The notes: generated by a model not told the origin, from the letters alone. Positions 1 to 6,881 are shown, numbered from the stretch's first letter. The stretch: DNA of 8,732 nt from JAEUSF01 sp964484145 (GCA_964484145.1 CAZAED010000035.1:1-8732), one strand, 5' to 3'. Made by a program: numbers and translations.

Positions 1-54
1 AAAATTAAAATTTTGCGGAAAACACAGTCCGTTTAGGTAAAACTATTTTAATTT
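1..54. other. Left edge, no complete feature
   Basis: This AT-rich stretch precedes the first complete gene. Two + strand frames stay open from the window edge until stops at 34-36 and 38-40, so the last dozen codons of an upstream gene could end here. Such short tails cannot be assigned to a family. I see no convincing promoter or ribosome binding site, so the first gene is probably co-transcribed with upstream genes. Confidence 0.3.
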
Positions 55-807
55 ATGCCAAAAGTTTCAGTTAATATTTTAACTAAAAATCGTAAAGACT
101 TATTGCAAAAAGCTATAGAGTCGGTTTTAAACCAGTCTTTTACTAACTGGCAAATAGTTATTGTAAATGACGGTTCAACCGACTCCACAGCGCAATACTT
201 AGATATTTTGTTCTCAAATATTGAATTAAGAAATAAATTAAAAATTATAAACCACGAGGCTTCTTTAGGCATAACACAAAGCAGGCAAGAAGCTCTTTTA
301 GCTTCGGCAGGGGAGTACGTAGTAATTTTAGATGACGATGACGAATGGATAGATTCAGAAAAGCTTGCTAAACAAATAAAGTATTTAGACAATAATCCCG
401 AGGTGGTATTGGTTGGAGGAGGAATTAAAATCGAATTAGGTATTAAGAATTATGAATTAAGAATGAGGCCGGAAACAGACAGCCAGATTCGGAACTGGAT
501 GCTAATTAAAAATCCGTTTTTTACTTCCACGGTTATGTTTAAGAGGGAAGCTGCTTTAAGAGCCGGGGGCTTTAAAAAAGATGAGACAGATTTGGCAGAA
601 GATTACGATTTATGGCTGAGAATGGGTAATTTAGGCAAAATGTATAACTTTACAGAGCCCTTTACCTTATATGCCAAATCCCAGTATAATAAAGCTAAAT
701 TTAAGCTGTTTTTGAGCAAGCAGATTAAATTGGTAAGCAAGTATAAAAAAGACTACTCAAATTACTGGTTAGCTTATTTGTTCTTAAAACTCAGGTTATT
801 TTTATGA
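55..807 (+). CDS. Family 2 glycosyltransferase (GT-A fold)
   Basis: This cytoplasmic or membrane-associated enzyme probably transfers a sugar from a nucleotide-sugar donor during glycan or exopolysaccharide assembly. The 250-residue protein opens with the canonical GT2 N-terminus (VSVNILTKNR, residues 4-13). It has the nucleotide-binding NDGSTD motif at 38-43, an acidic metal-binding DXD-type block DDDDEW at 93-98, and an AEDYDLWLR block at 181-189 that matches the ED catalytic-base region. The C-terminal 45 residues are basic and end in a hydrophobic stretch, which suggests peripheral membrane contact. The length suits a single-domain GT2. The stop codon overlaps the next start as ATGA, so translation is probably coupled to the sugar transferase. 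No clear Shine-Dalgarno precedes the ATG. A short AT-rich direct repeat lies inside the coding region at residues 130-138. The family is clear; the substrate and linkage cannot be read from sequence. Confidence 0.9.
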   Translation: MPKVSVNILTKNRKDLLQKAIESVLNQSFTNWQIVIVNDGSTDSTAQYLDILFSNIELRNKLKIINHEASLGITQSRQEALLASAGEYVVILDDDDEWIDSEKLAKQIKYLDNNPEVVLVGGGIKIELGIKNYELRMRPETDSQIRNWMLIKNPFFTSTVMFKREAALRAGGFKKDETDLAEDYDLWLRMGNLGKMYNFTEPFTLYAKSQYNKAKFKLFLSKQIKLVSKYKKDYSNYWLAYLFLKLRLFL

Positions 808-2102
808 GAAAATCTAGCGCAATATGGTTGTTTTTAATTCCGGACGTAATTCTTTTTTACGTCGCTTTATATTTTGCTGTTTTAATAAGATACCGTAGCG
901 GTTTAGGAAGTGAAATTTGGCAGACACATTATGAAGCATTTAGCCTGTTATTTGCTGTTTGGATTCTAGTCTATTTCATACACGGACTGTTTGATGTAGC
1001 TTCTTTAAGAAGGTATAGCGGCTTAATTATTAAAATTACAGCTGCTAGTTTGGTAAACTTGCTTGCCGCAGTAATTTATTTTTATTTCCAGCGTTCATTA
1101 AGCCCCGGACGTTTTTTGCTTATAGATATCGCTATTAGTTTTTTTCTGATTTTAGCCTGGCACTTACTGGTAAAATATTTTTTCAAGAATAAATTGATTG
1201 AGAATTTGTACTTATTTTCTTTTGGTAAAGAACTCAATGACTTGGAGAGTGAAATTAGCGGACATAGTTATTTGGGTTACAGAGTTTTAGGCCATTTAAA
1301 TCCAAATACTTTTTCGTTAAATAGCATAAGTAGCAGCGCAGGGATTGTTTTGCCGGACAATTTAAACACCCGTCCGGAAATTTTAACGCAATTTTACACA
1401 CTAAGAAAAAATGGGGTGCCCTTTTATAATTACCGCTCTTTTTATGAAAATTTGCTCAGACGAGTATATTTAAACGACATAAATGAGCTTTGGTTTTTGG
1501 AAAATATTAACTATAAAGAAAAAAGGTTTTATGGTTTTGTAAAAAGGCTAGTAGATATAATTTTTGGCTTAATTGGTCTGGTTGTCTTTTTAGTTAGCTT
1601 TATTTTTGTTGGACTATTAATTAAACTTTCTTCCAAAGGCCCAATATTATTTACTCAGGCGCGAGTTGGCAAAGACGGGAAAGTTTTTAGGGTCTATAAG
1701 TACAGGACTATGCGAACAGACCAGCCGTCTAATACCTGGACCTCTGTTAACGACCCAAGGGTTACTTCTATAGGTAAGTTTTTGCGCAAAAGCCGCATAG
1801 ATGAATGGCCGCAGTTTATAAATTTAGTTTTGGGCAATATGAGCCTTGTAGGGCCGCGTCCTGAGCAGCCAAATATTGTGGAAAGTTTGCGTAAACAAAT
1901 TCCATTTTACGAGGAAAGACATTTAGTTAAACCGGGCATAACCGGTTGGGCGCAAATTAACAATATATACGCCGGAAGCGCAGAAGAAACAAAGCTTAAG
2001 CTTCAGTATGACTTGTACTACATAAAGCACCGAAGCCTATTTTTTGACCTAGAAATTATTCTAAAAACCATTTACTACATATTTACCTGGCAAGGTCGCT
2101 AA
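804..2102 (+). CDS. Polyprenyl-phosphate sugar-1-phosphate transferase (WbaP/WcaJ-like)
   Basis: This enzyme should transfer a sugar phosphate from a nucleotide sugar to undecaprenyl phosphate, the priming step of surface polysaccharide or glycan synthesis, at the cytoplasmic face of the membrane. The 432-residue protein has four hydrophobic segments at about 7-29, 45-62, 73-96 and 103-125. A soluble linking domain follows at about 127-245, then a membrane-inserting helix at about 250-274 and the C-terminal bacterial sugar transferase domain at 245-432. Visible family motifs are KYRTMR at 299-304, RIDEWPQ at 331-337 (the conserved Asp-Glu pair), SLVGPRPE at 347-354, KPGITGWAQI at 376-385 and YDLYYIKHRS at 402-411. 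The linking domain looks like a degenerate Rossmann/CoA-binding region without a clear glycine motif. The start overlaps the upstream glycosyltransferase by 4 nt. A 12-bp hairpin begins just before the stop codon. Sugar specificity is unknown. Confidence 0.93.
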   Translation: MRKSSAIWLFLIPDVILFYVALYFAVLIRYRSGLGSEIWQTHYEAFSLLFAVWILVYFIHGLFDVASLRRYSGLIIKITAASLVNLLAAVIYFYFQRSLSPGRFLLIDIAISFFLILAWHLLVKYFFKNKLIENLYLFSFGKELNDLESEISGHSYLGYRVLGHLNPNTFSLNSISSSAGIVLPDNLNTRPEILTQFYTLRKNGVPFYNYRSFYENLLRRVYLNDINELWFLENINYKEKRFYGFVKRLVDIIFGLIGLVVFLVSFIFVGLLIKLSSKGPILFTQARVGKDGKVFRVYKYRTMRTDQPSNTWTSVNDPRVTSIGKFLRKSRIDEWPQFINLVLGNMSLVGPRPEQPNIVESLRKQIPFYEERHLVKPGITGWAQINNIYAGSAEETKLKLQYDLYYIKHRSLFFDLEIILKTIYYIFTWQGR

Positions 2103-2124
2103 TTTTTAGCGTAAATTAGCGGCC
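2094..2124 (+). other. Hairpin spanning the sugar transferase stop codon
   Basis: The arms at 2094-2105 and 2113-2124 form 12 base pairs, one of them G-U, around a 7-nt loop. The TAA stop at 2100-2102 lies in the left arm. No T-tract follows, so this is not a standard intrinsic terminator. It may protect the mRNA 3' end or form part of the repeat-rich spacer that follows. Confidence 0.5.
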
Positions 2125-2228
2125 GCAGTCCGACGTAGCCTCTTGACTTTCAAAGCCTTGGCGTAGGGGGTTGGCGAAGTTGGGCAGGGGCGATAGCTCC
2201 TGTCTTGAGCGAAGCCGAAAGGCAGGGG
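2119..2228. repeat. GC-rich structured intergenic island
   Basis: By hand count about 63% of these bases are G or C, well above the flanking genes. Two hairpins compete for the same segment. One pairs 2185-2191 with 2196-2202 around a GATA loop and extends outward with G-U pairs. The other pairs 2197-2206 with 2219-2228 around a 12-nt loop containing GCGAAGCC. The related strings GGCGAAG and GCGAAGCC recur within the island. No reading frame fits. It could be a dispersed repeat or a small structured RNA at the 3' end of the polysaccharide transcript; the sequence alone does not decide. Confidence 0.5.
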
Positions 2229-2262
2229 TTAATTTTAGGACCAGAACAAGTTATTTAATAAT

Positions 2263-2293
2263 AAAGATCGCATTTTGCGATTTTTTGTTTTTC
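2263..2293 (+). terminator. Rho-independent terminator after the polysaccharide genes
   Basis: A stem of ATCGCA (2267-2272) and TGCGAT (2276-2281) encloses a TTT loop. It extends outward with A-T pairs and one G-U pair, and a T-rich tract runs to 2292. This is the classical hairpin plus U-run layout on the + strand and should end transcription from the glycosyltransferase operon. Confidence 0.75.
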
Positions 2294-2302
2294 TGTTATA
2301 AT
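2275..2302 (+). promoter_or_regulatory. Sigma-70-type promoter for the pil operon
   Basis: A perfect TATAAT at 2297-2302 is preceded by TG one base upstream (2294-2295), giving an extended -10 element. TTGCGA at 2275-2280 matches four of six -35 consensus bases at 16-bp spacing. It overlaps the right arm of the preceding terminator. Transcription would start near 2309, leaving a leader of about 50 nt before pilB. The leader has no obvious Shine-Dalgarno and carries an exact DnaA-box 9-mer at 2315-2323. Confidence 0.65.
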
Positions 2303-2358
2303 AAAAAAGTCAATTTATCCACATAGAAACAAAATTTACTATATAGCAACACCAAAAA

Positions 2359-4116
2359 ATGGATATAAAACAGCTTAACGCTGCTTTAAAAGAAAAGCGG
2401 CTGCTTAATGACGAAAAAATAAAAACTCTTGAAAAAGACAGGCTTTCCCAAAAAAGTCCTTCAACTTGGGAAGATTTTTTAGTCGAAAAGAAGGTTTTAG
2501 GGGAAGACGATTTACTAAAAATAAAGGCGGAAATTTTAAATGTCCCAATTGTGGAATTAAAAAATGTGCAAATTCCCCAGGACGTACTTAATTTGGTTCC
2601 GGAACCCATTGCGCATAGGCATAAGGTTATTAGTTTTGCCAAAACCAAAGATGGGCTTTCTTTGGCAATGTTTGACCCAGACGATATTCAGACCAGAGAC
2701 TTTATTCAAAAAAAGACAGGACTTAAAATTCAAACTTTTTTAATTGGCAAGACTTCTTTAGATTCAGGTCTTTCTAAGTATCACTCCAGTTTAGAAAAAG
2801 AAATTAAGCATTTGTTTACACCGGAAGGCAAGTCGGTTACCGACGGAGCAAAGGCTGAAGGCGAGAGCGCGGACGAAGGCTTAAAGAAAATGGCCGAGGA
2901 AATTCCGGTTATTCGCGTGGTAGATACGCTACTTGAATACGCGGTCTTTGAAAAAGCTTCCGATATTCACATAGAGCCGCAGGAAAGCGCGGTTACGGTT
3001 AGGTACCGTATAGACGGAGTGCTTCACGATGTTATGACTTTGCCTAAAGTAATTCAGGCGGCTATTGTGGCGCGCATTAAAGTTTTAGCAAACTTAAAAA
3101 TAGACGAACACAGGCTGCCTCAGGACGGACGTTTTAAAATTGAAAAAGAAGGTTATAAATTCAGTTTGCGTATTTCTACAATACCAATATTTGATGGTGA
3201 AAAAGTGGTTATACGTTTGTTAGACGAGTCAGCCAAAGCCCAAAGCCTGGAAGATTTAGGTTTTGAAAAATCGGCCTTTGAGACAATTATGAGAAGCATA
3301 AAAAAACCGCACGGTATGCTACTTATTACCGGGCCTACGGGAAGTGGTAAATCTACCACTTTGTATACTGTACTTTCTTTGCTTAATACAAAAAATGTAA
3401 ATATTTCTACTATTGAAGACCCTATTGAATATAGAATTAGCGGTACAAACCAAATGCAGGTTAATCCTAAAATTGGTTTAACTTTTGCTTTGGGCCTAAG
3501 GGCACTGCTTAGGCAAGATCCTAACATAATTATGATAGGTGAGGTGCGCGACAAAGAGACCGCGGAAGAAGCCGTGCATGCTGCTATGACAGGGCACATG
3601 GTGTTTTCTACCCTTCACACCAACACCGCCGCCGGGGCACTTCCTCGTTTGTTAGATATTGGCGTGGAAGCTTACCTTATAGCCTCAACCATTAACGCGG
3701 TATTAGCTCAGCGTTTGGTTCGTGTGGTTTGCAAAGACTGTAAAGCAGAAGTTAAATTAGACGATGCTACAATAGAAAGTCTTTCTAAAATTTTTCATTT
3801 AGACAAACTTTTACCTATATTAATTAAGGAAGGCGCAGTGCCTTCAAAAACCAAAAGTTTAAAAGATTTAACTTTTTACAAAGGAGCCGGCTGCGACAAA
3901 TGTAATCATAGTGGTTATAAAGGCCGTATGGGCATTCATGAAATTTTGGAAGTTACACCCGAAGTCGGGGATTTAATTATGCAGCACAAAAGCGCCCAAG
4001 AAATTCAAGACGAAGCAGAAAAAAACGGTATGCTGCTACTTTGGGAAGACGGGTTTATAAAAGCTATAAAAGGTATTACTACGGTGGACGAAATACTTAG
4101 AGTGAGCAAAGAATAG
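2359..4116 (+). CDS. pilB: Type IV pilus assembly (extension) ATPase PilB
   Basis: This hexameric cytoplasmic ATPase of the GspE/PilB family powers pilin polymerisation through the PilC platform. The 585-residue protein has an N-terminal GspE/MshEN-type domain at about 37-150, a linker rich in charged residues, the N2 domain with SDIHIEP at 201-207 and RLPQDGR at 252-258, and the ATPase core. The core shows Walker A GPTGSGKST at 325-333, an Asp box around TIEDPIEY at 351-358, Walker B IIMIGEVRD at 390-398 and a His box GHMVFSTLHTN at 412-422. The four cysteines of the zinc site are present at 458, 461, 512 and 515. The zinc site and N-terminal domain separate it from PilT, which lacks both. 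All catalytic motifs are intact and the length is normal. It is the first gene after the promoter and terminator pair, with no clear ribosome binding site before its ATG. Confidence 0.96.
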   Translation: MDIKQLNAALKEKRLLNDEKIKTLEKDRLSQKSPSTWEDFLVEKKVLGEDDLLKIKAEILNVPIVELKNVQIPQDVLNLVPEPIAHRHKVISFAKTKDGLSLAMFDPDDIQTRDFIQKKTGLKIQTFLIGKTSLDSGLSKYHSSLEKEIKHLFTPEGKSVTDGAKAEGESADEGLKKMAEEIPVIRVVDTLLEYAVFEKASDIHIEPQESAVTVRYRIDGVLHDVMTLPKVIQAAIVARIKVLANLKIDEHRLPQDGRFKIEKEGYKFSLRISTIPIFDGEKVVIRLLDESAKAQSLEDLGFEKSAFETIMRSIKKPHGMLLITGPTGSGKSTTLYTVLSLLNTKNVNISTIEDPIEYRISGTNQMQVNPKIGLTFALGLRALLRQDPNIIMIGEVRDKETAEEAVHAAMTGHMVFSTLHTNTAAGALPRLLDIGVEAYLIASTINAVLAQRLVRVVCKDCKAEVKLDDATIESLSKIFHLDKLLPILIKEGAVPSKTKSLKDLTFYKGAGCDKCNHSGYKGRMGIHEILEVTPEVGDLIMQHKSAQEIQDEAEKNGMLLLWEDGFIKAIKGITTVDEILRVSKE

Positions 4117-4119
4117 AAC

Positions 4120-4159
4120 GATTGACAAGATTTAAATGATTTAAAACATTGACAAGAAT
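4120..4159. repeat. Intergenic repeat, left of the small ORF
   Basis: The spacer after pilB holds GATTGACAAGATTTAAA at 4120-4136 and a second partial copy, ATTGACAAGAAT, at 4148-4159. The first copy is the inverse of 4474-4487, across the small ORF, with 14 bp perfectly matched. The same core recurs after pilM and pilN. Confidence 0.8.
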
Positions 4160-4160
4160 A

Positions 4161-4472
4161 ATGAAAATATTCAGTCTTGAAACAAAAAAACATTTGGTGG
4201 GGTGGAGTTTGGGGTTGGGAGTAATACTATTAATTATTTCTTACGGCTGGGGACGGAATGAGTTTTCTTGTGGTTCATATGAGGCAGGTGTAATGGATAG
4301 ATGTGTTTCATATTTCAAGTACGGTTGGCCAATTAAATTCTATTCTCCCAGTGATGGTTTTAGTGCCCCAGTATTTTTATTTACTTCGTTTCTTATTAAT
4401 TATATTATTTGGATTTTAGCCAGTTTGCTTATTTTATTTATCATCCGCCACTTTAAATACAGAAAAGTTTGA
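4161..4472 (+). CDS. Small two-TM membrane protein of unknown function
   Basis: I do not recognise this 103-residue protein. Two hydrophobic segments (about 11-30 and 69-96) enclose a loop of roughly 38 residues with two cysteines (C37, C48) and an aromatic, proline-containing stretch (YGWPIKFYSPSDG). Both termini are basic (ETKKH and RHFKYRKV), so by the positive-inside rule they face the cytoplasm and the loop lies outside, where the cysteines could form a disulfide. I place the start at ATG 4161; an in-frame TTG at 4149 falls inside the upstream repeat. It lies between pilB and pilC in the same orientation, 44 nt after pilB and 51 nt before pilC, and is bracketed by inverted copies of a repeat. 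It may be an accessory pilus membrane protein or a cargo gene carried by the repeat. Coding looks real, since it has a coherent membrane topology and operon position, but function is unknown. Confidence 0.7.
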   Translation: MKIFSLETKKHLVGWSLGLGVILLIISYGWGRNEFSCGSYEAGVMDRCVSYFKYGWPIKFYSPSDGFSAPVFLFTSFLINYIIWILASLLILFIIRHFKYRKV

Positions 4473-4473
4473 T

Positions 4474-4517
4474 TTTAAATCTTGTCATTCATGTCAATCT
4501 TGGTCAATCTTTTAAAT
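4474..4517. repeat. Intergenic repeat, right of the small ORF
   Basis: TTTAAATCTTGTCA at 4474-4487 is the exact reverse complement of 4123-4136. Two further inverted sub-units, each with a GTCAATCTT core, follow to 4512. The 20-nt block at 4489-4508 is identical to 6905-6924 in the pilM-pilN spacer. Confidence 0.8.
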
Positions 4518-4523
4518 TAATCT

Positions 4524-5735
4524 ATGGAATTCTCCTACGAAGCCATTGCAAAAGACGGGCATAGAGAAACCGCCACCATTACAGCGGTGGATTCTGCTGC
4601 GGCCGGGCACATGCTTAAAGAGCAGGGGCTTATGCCTGTGGAAATAAAACAAAAAGGCGCTAATATGGGCGTTTTAGATGTGCTTCGTAAATTTTCCACA
4701 ATTTCGCTTTCTGAAAAAATAGGTTTTGTGGAAAATTTACATATTATGTATAAGGCCGGCATTGCCTTGCCGCGCGCCTTACAAATTCTAGTTAAGCAAA
4801 GTAAAAATTTGCGTTTTAAATTAGTTTTAACCGACATTTATAACCAGGTACAAACCGGCAAATATTTGTCGGAAGCACTAGAGGCACACTCAGATGTTTT
4901 TTCCAATATTTTTTTAAGCATGGTAAGAGTAGGGGAAATGTCCGGTAGTTTAGAAAAGAGTCTTGAATATTTAAGCATCCAGCTTAAGCGCGAGGAAGAT
5001 TTAAAAAGCAAAACTAAAGGCGCCATGATATACCCTTCGGTTATAGTCGGCGCTATGGTAATAATTGGCGTACTTATGTCAATTTTTGTTTTGCCAAAGC
5101 TAACTTCTGTGTTTAAAGATTTCAGTACCGAATTGCCATTTGCTACAATTTTGGTAATAAAGTTTGCGGACTTTATGCAAGGACATGCTATTATTGTTAT
5201 AGTGGGTTTAATAGCTATGGTAGTTGGCTTTATAGCTTTTTTAAAAACTTACATTGGAAAAAAATACTTTGGGTTTTTAATGCTCCATACATTGGTAATA
5301 GGGGAAATTATTAGAAAAGTTAATTTGGCCCGTTTCGCGCGTATATTAAGCTCTTTACTTAAAAGTAGCGTAAACATGGTTCAGGCCTTGCAAGTAACCA
5401 GCGAATCTTTGGGGAACGTGGCCTACCAAGAAATAGTTGCAGAGTCAGCTGAGAGCGTAAAACTGGGAAAAAATTTAACCGACAGCTTAGGTAAAGAGCC
5501 AAACTTGTTTCCTATTTTAGTTGTTCAAATGCTCCAAGTGGGTGAAGAAAGCGGTACGGTAGAAGAAATGTTAAACCAGTTAGCTGAGCACTACGAAGAC
5601 GACGTAGACAACACCTTAAGAAACCTGTCTTCTATTATAGAGCCGCTTTTATTGTTAGTAATTGGTGGAGTTGTGGGGCTGCTTGCTATGGCGCTTATTT
5701 CCCCAATTTATAATATTAGTTCAACTATTAAGTAG
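4524..5735 (+). CDS. pilC: Type IV pilus inner-membrane platform protein PilC
   Basis: This polytopic membrane protein of the GspF/PilC family couples the PilB ATPase to pilin insertion and extraction. The 403-residue protein starts with the usual short N-terminal region (FSYEAIAKDG, residues 3-12). Two type II secretion F domains follow at about 64-191 and 264-395. Each contains the family signature with a glycine-rich turn: VGEMSGSLEKSLEYL at 136-150 and VGEESGTVEEMLNQL at 339-353. Hydrophobic segments lie at about 170-191, 220-241 and 371-393, matching the expected three-helix topology. The length is normal. It follows the small two-TM ORF and precedes pilM by 90 nt. The ATG at 4524 has no Shine-Dalgarno. 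The preceding ATCTATG context is shared with pilN because both spacers end in related repeat sequence. Confidence 0.95.
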   Translation: MEFSYEAIAKDGHRETATITAVDSAAAGHMLKEQGLMPVEIKQKGANMGVLDVLRKFSTISLSEKIGFVENLHIMYKAGIALPRALQILVKQSKNLRFKLVLTDIYNQVQTGKYLSEALEAHSDVFSNIFLSMVRVGEMSGSLEKSLEYLSIQLKREEDLKSKTKGAMIYPSVIVGAMVIIGVLMSIFVLPKLTSVFKDFSTELPFATILVIKFADFMQGHAIIVIVGLIAMVVGFIAFLKTYIGKKYFGFLMLHTLVIGEIIRKVNLARFARILSSLLKSSVNMVQALQVTSESLGNVAYQEIVAESAESVKLGKNLTDSLGKEPNLFPILVVQMLQVGEESGTVEEMLNQLAEHYEDDVDNTLRNLSSIIEPLLLLVIGGVVGLLAMALISPIYNISSTIK

Positions 5736-5758
5736 CTGTTAGTTTACAGTTTTTAGTC

Positions 5759-5820
5759 GTTAGAAAGATATAAAACCAAATTTCTAACTCTATTAACTAT
5801 TAACTATTAACTATTAACTA
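5759..5820. repeat. Inverted repeat plus heptanucleotide tandem repeat before pilM
   Basis: The 8-bp inverted repeat GTTAGAAA (5759-5766) and TTTCTAAC (5781-5788) has a 14-nt loop. It is followed by four perfect TATTAAC units at 5791-5818 and the start of a fifth. The tandem array ends about 6 nt before the proposed TTG start of pilM. It is unrelated to the ATTGACAAGATTTAAA family. Confidence 0.8.
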
Positions 5821-5825
5821 ATCCT

Positions 5826-6878
5826 TTGTTCAATTTTTCAAAAACCGAAAATAGTATTGGCATGGACATAAGCTCTGGCAGTGTTAAGCTTATGCAAATA
5901 AAAAAAGACCATAAAAAGTATACGGTCAAGGCTTTTTCGCGTATTTCTTTGCCTAAAGGTACTATTATTAACGACGCAGTGGCGGACCAAAAAACTTTTA
6001 GTTTTGTAATTAAGCAAGCATTAGACAAACCGCAGTTTGGAAAATTTGACACTCAGTTTGTAACCGTCTCATTGCCGGAGTCGAAGTCTTTTATAAGAGT
6101 AATTCAAATACCAAAAATGTCAGACCTAGAAAGCGAAGCCGCGGTTCCTTATGAGTCCGAAAGTTTTATACCAATGCCAATTGACCAGGTATATTTAGAC
6201 TGGCAAAAAGTCGGCGAAACAGCTGACAAAAGCAATATATTAATTATAGCCAGTCCAAAAGAATATGTGGACAAATATTTAGACCTTCTAGATTTAAGCG
6301 GACTTAAGGCTATGGCGCTTGAAACAGAATCTCAAAGTTTATGCAGGAGTTTAATTGGTTGGGGACAGAAGGAAACTTCTTTAATTGCGGACATAGATTC
6401 CAGCCGAAGTAATTTAGTTATGATAGAAGCCGGTAGTTTGCAATTTTCTTCCACTGTTCCAATAGCAGGCGGAGCTTTTACCGAAGGACTTGCCAGGTCT
6501 TTGGGTGTTGCTTCCGCTAAGGCCGAGGAAATAAAAAAGAAAGTCGGGCTTTTAAATACCGCTGAGTACCCGAATATAAAAATTTCCATGGTGCCAATTT
6601 TAAATAGTTTAACCGCAGAAATAAAAAATGTTTTAAAATTTCATACAGAGAGGTCAGAAAAACCAGTTTCAAAAGTTATTTTAGCCGGCGGTGGGGCTAA
6701 GCTTAAAGGGTTAATAGAATTAATGCAGCCTGAATTTGCCTCGGAAGGTAATATAGCTGTTGAGGTAGGAAACCCGTGGAGAAATTTAAGCGAACTTAAT
6801 TCACCACCCCTTTCCGGCGAGGAGGCTTCTAGCTGGAGCACTGCTATTGGGTTAGCTATTAGAAATTTTGAAGAATAG
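5826..6878 (+). CDS. pilM: Type IV pilus actin-like assembly protein PilM
   Basis: PilM is a cytoplasmic actin/FtsA-like ATP-binding protein that binds the N-terminal peptide of PilN and links the cytoplasmic ATPase layer to the membrane alignment complex. The 350-residue protein shows phosphate-1 IGMDISSGSVKLMQI at 11-25, the PilM-typical stretch EAAVPYESESFIPMP at 104-118, phosphate-2 LIADIDSSRSNLVMI at 186-200, GGAFTEGLARSLG at 215-227 and the adenosine motif VILAGGGAKLKGL at 284-296. I accept the TTG start at 5826. It yields the usual MFNF-type N-terminus and keeps the first beta strand, the frame is closed just upstream by a stop at 5808-5810, and the first in-frame ATG (5862) would cut into phosphate-1. 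Length is normal. It is followed by pilN after a repeat-filled 70-nt spacer. Confidence 0.94.
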   Translation: MFNFSKTENSIGMDISSGSVKLMQIKKDHKKYTVKAFSRISLPKGTIINDAVADQKTFSFVIKQALDKPQFGKFDTQFVTVSLPESKSFIRVIQIPKMSDLESEAAVPYESESFIPMPIDQVYLDWQKVGETADKSNILIIASPKEYVDKYLDLLDLSGLKAMALETESQSLCRSLIGWGQKETSLIADIDSSRSNLVMIEAGSLQFSSTVPIAGGAFTEGLARSLGVASAKAEEIKKKVGLLNTAEYPNIKISMVPILNSLTAEIKNVLKFHTERSEKPVSKVILAGGGAKLKGLIELMQPEFASEGNIAVEVGNPWRNLSELNSPPLSGEEASSWSTAIGLAIRNFEE

Positions 6879-6881
6879 GAC

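Noticed and set aside
48..392. 114-codon open frame on the - strand opposite the glycosyltransferase
   Set aside because: The + strand frame carries clear GT2 motifs; the antisense product is serine-rich and matches nothing.
2119..2126. 8-bp palindrome GCGGCCGC
   Set aside because: It is a natural chance site in the GC-rich island; there is no sign of cloning vector sequence around it.
2310..2648. - strand open frame over the pilB start and leader
   Set aside because: It would cross the promoter and leader and oppose a well-supported gene; no domain is visible.
3153..3599. 148-codon open frame on the - strand inside pilB
   Set aside because: It is antisense to conserved PilB motifs including Walker A and B, and its translation has no recognisable domain.
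4120..4487. Insertion sequence carrying the small ORF
   Set aside because: The ORF is a two-TM membrane protein with no transposase features and no target-site duplication could be identified, so it is listed as a repeat-flanked gene only.
5743..5774. Possible internal promoter before pilM (TTTACA and TATAAA)
   Set aside because: The boxes are 20 bp apart and lie in low-complexity AT-rich repeat DNA, where such matches are expected by chance.
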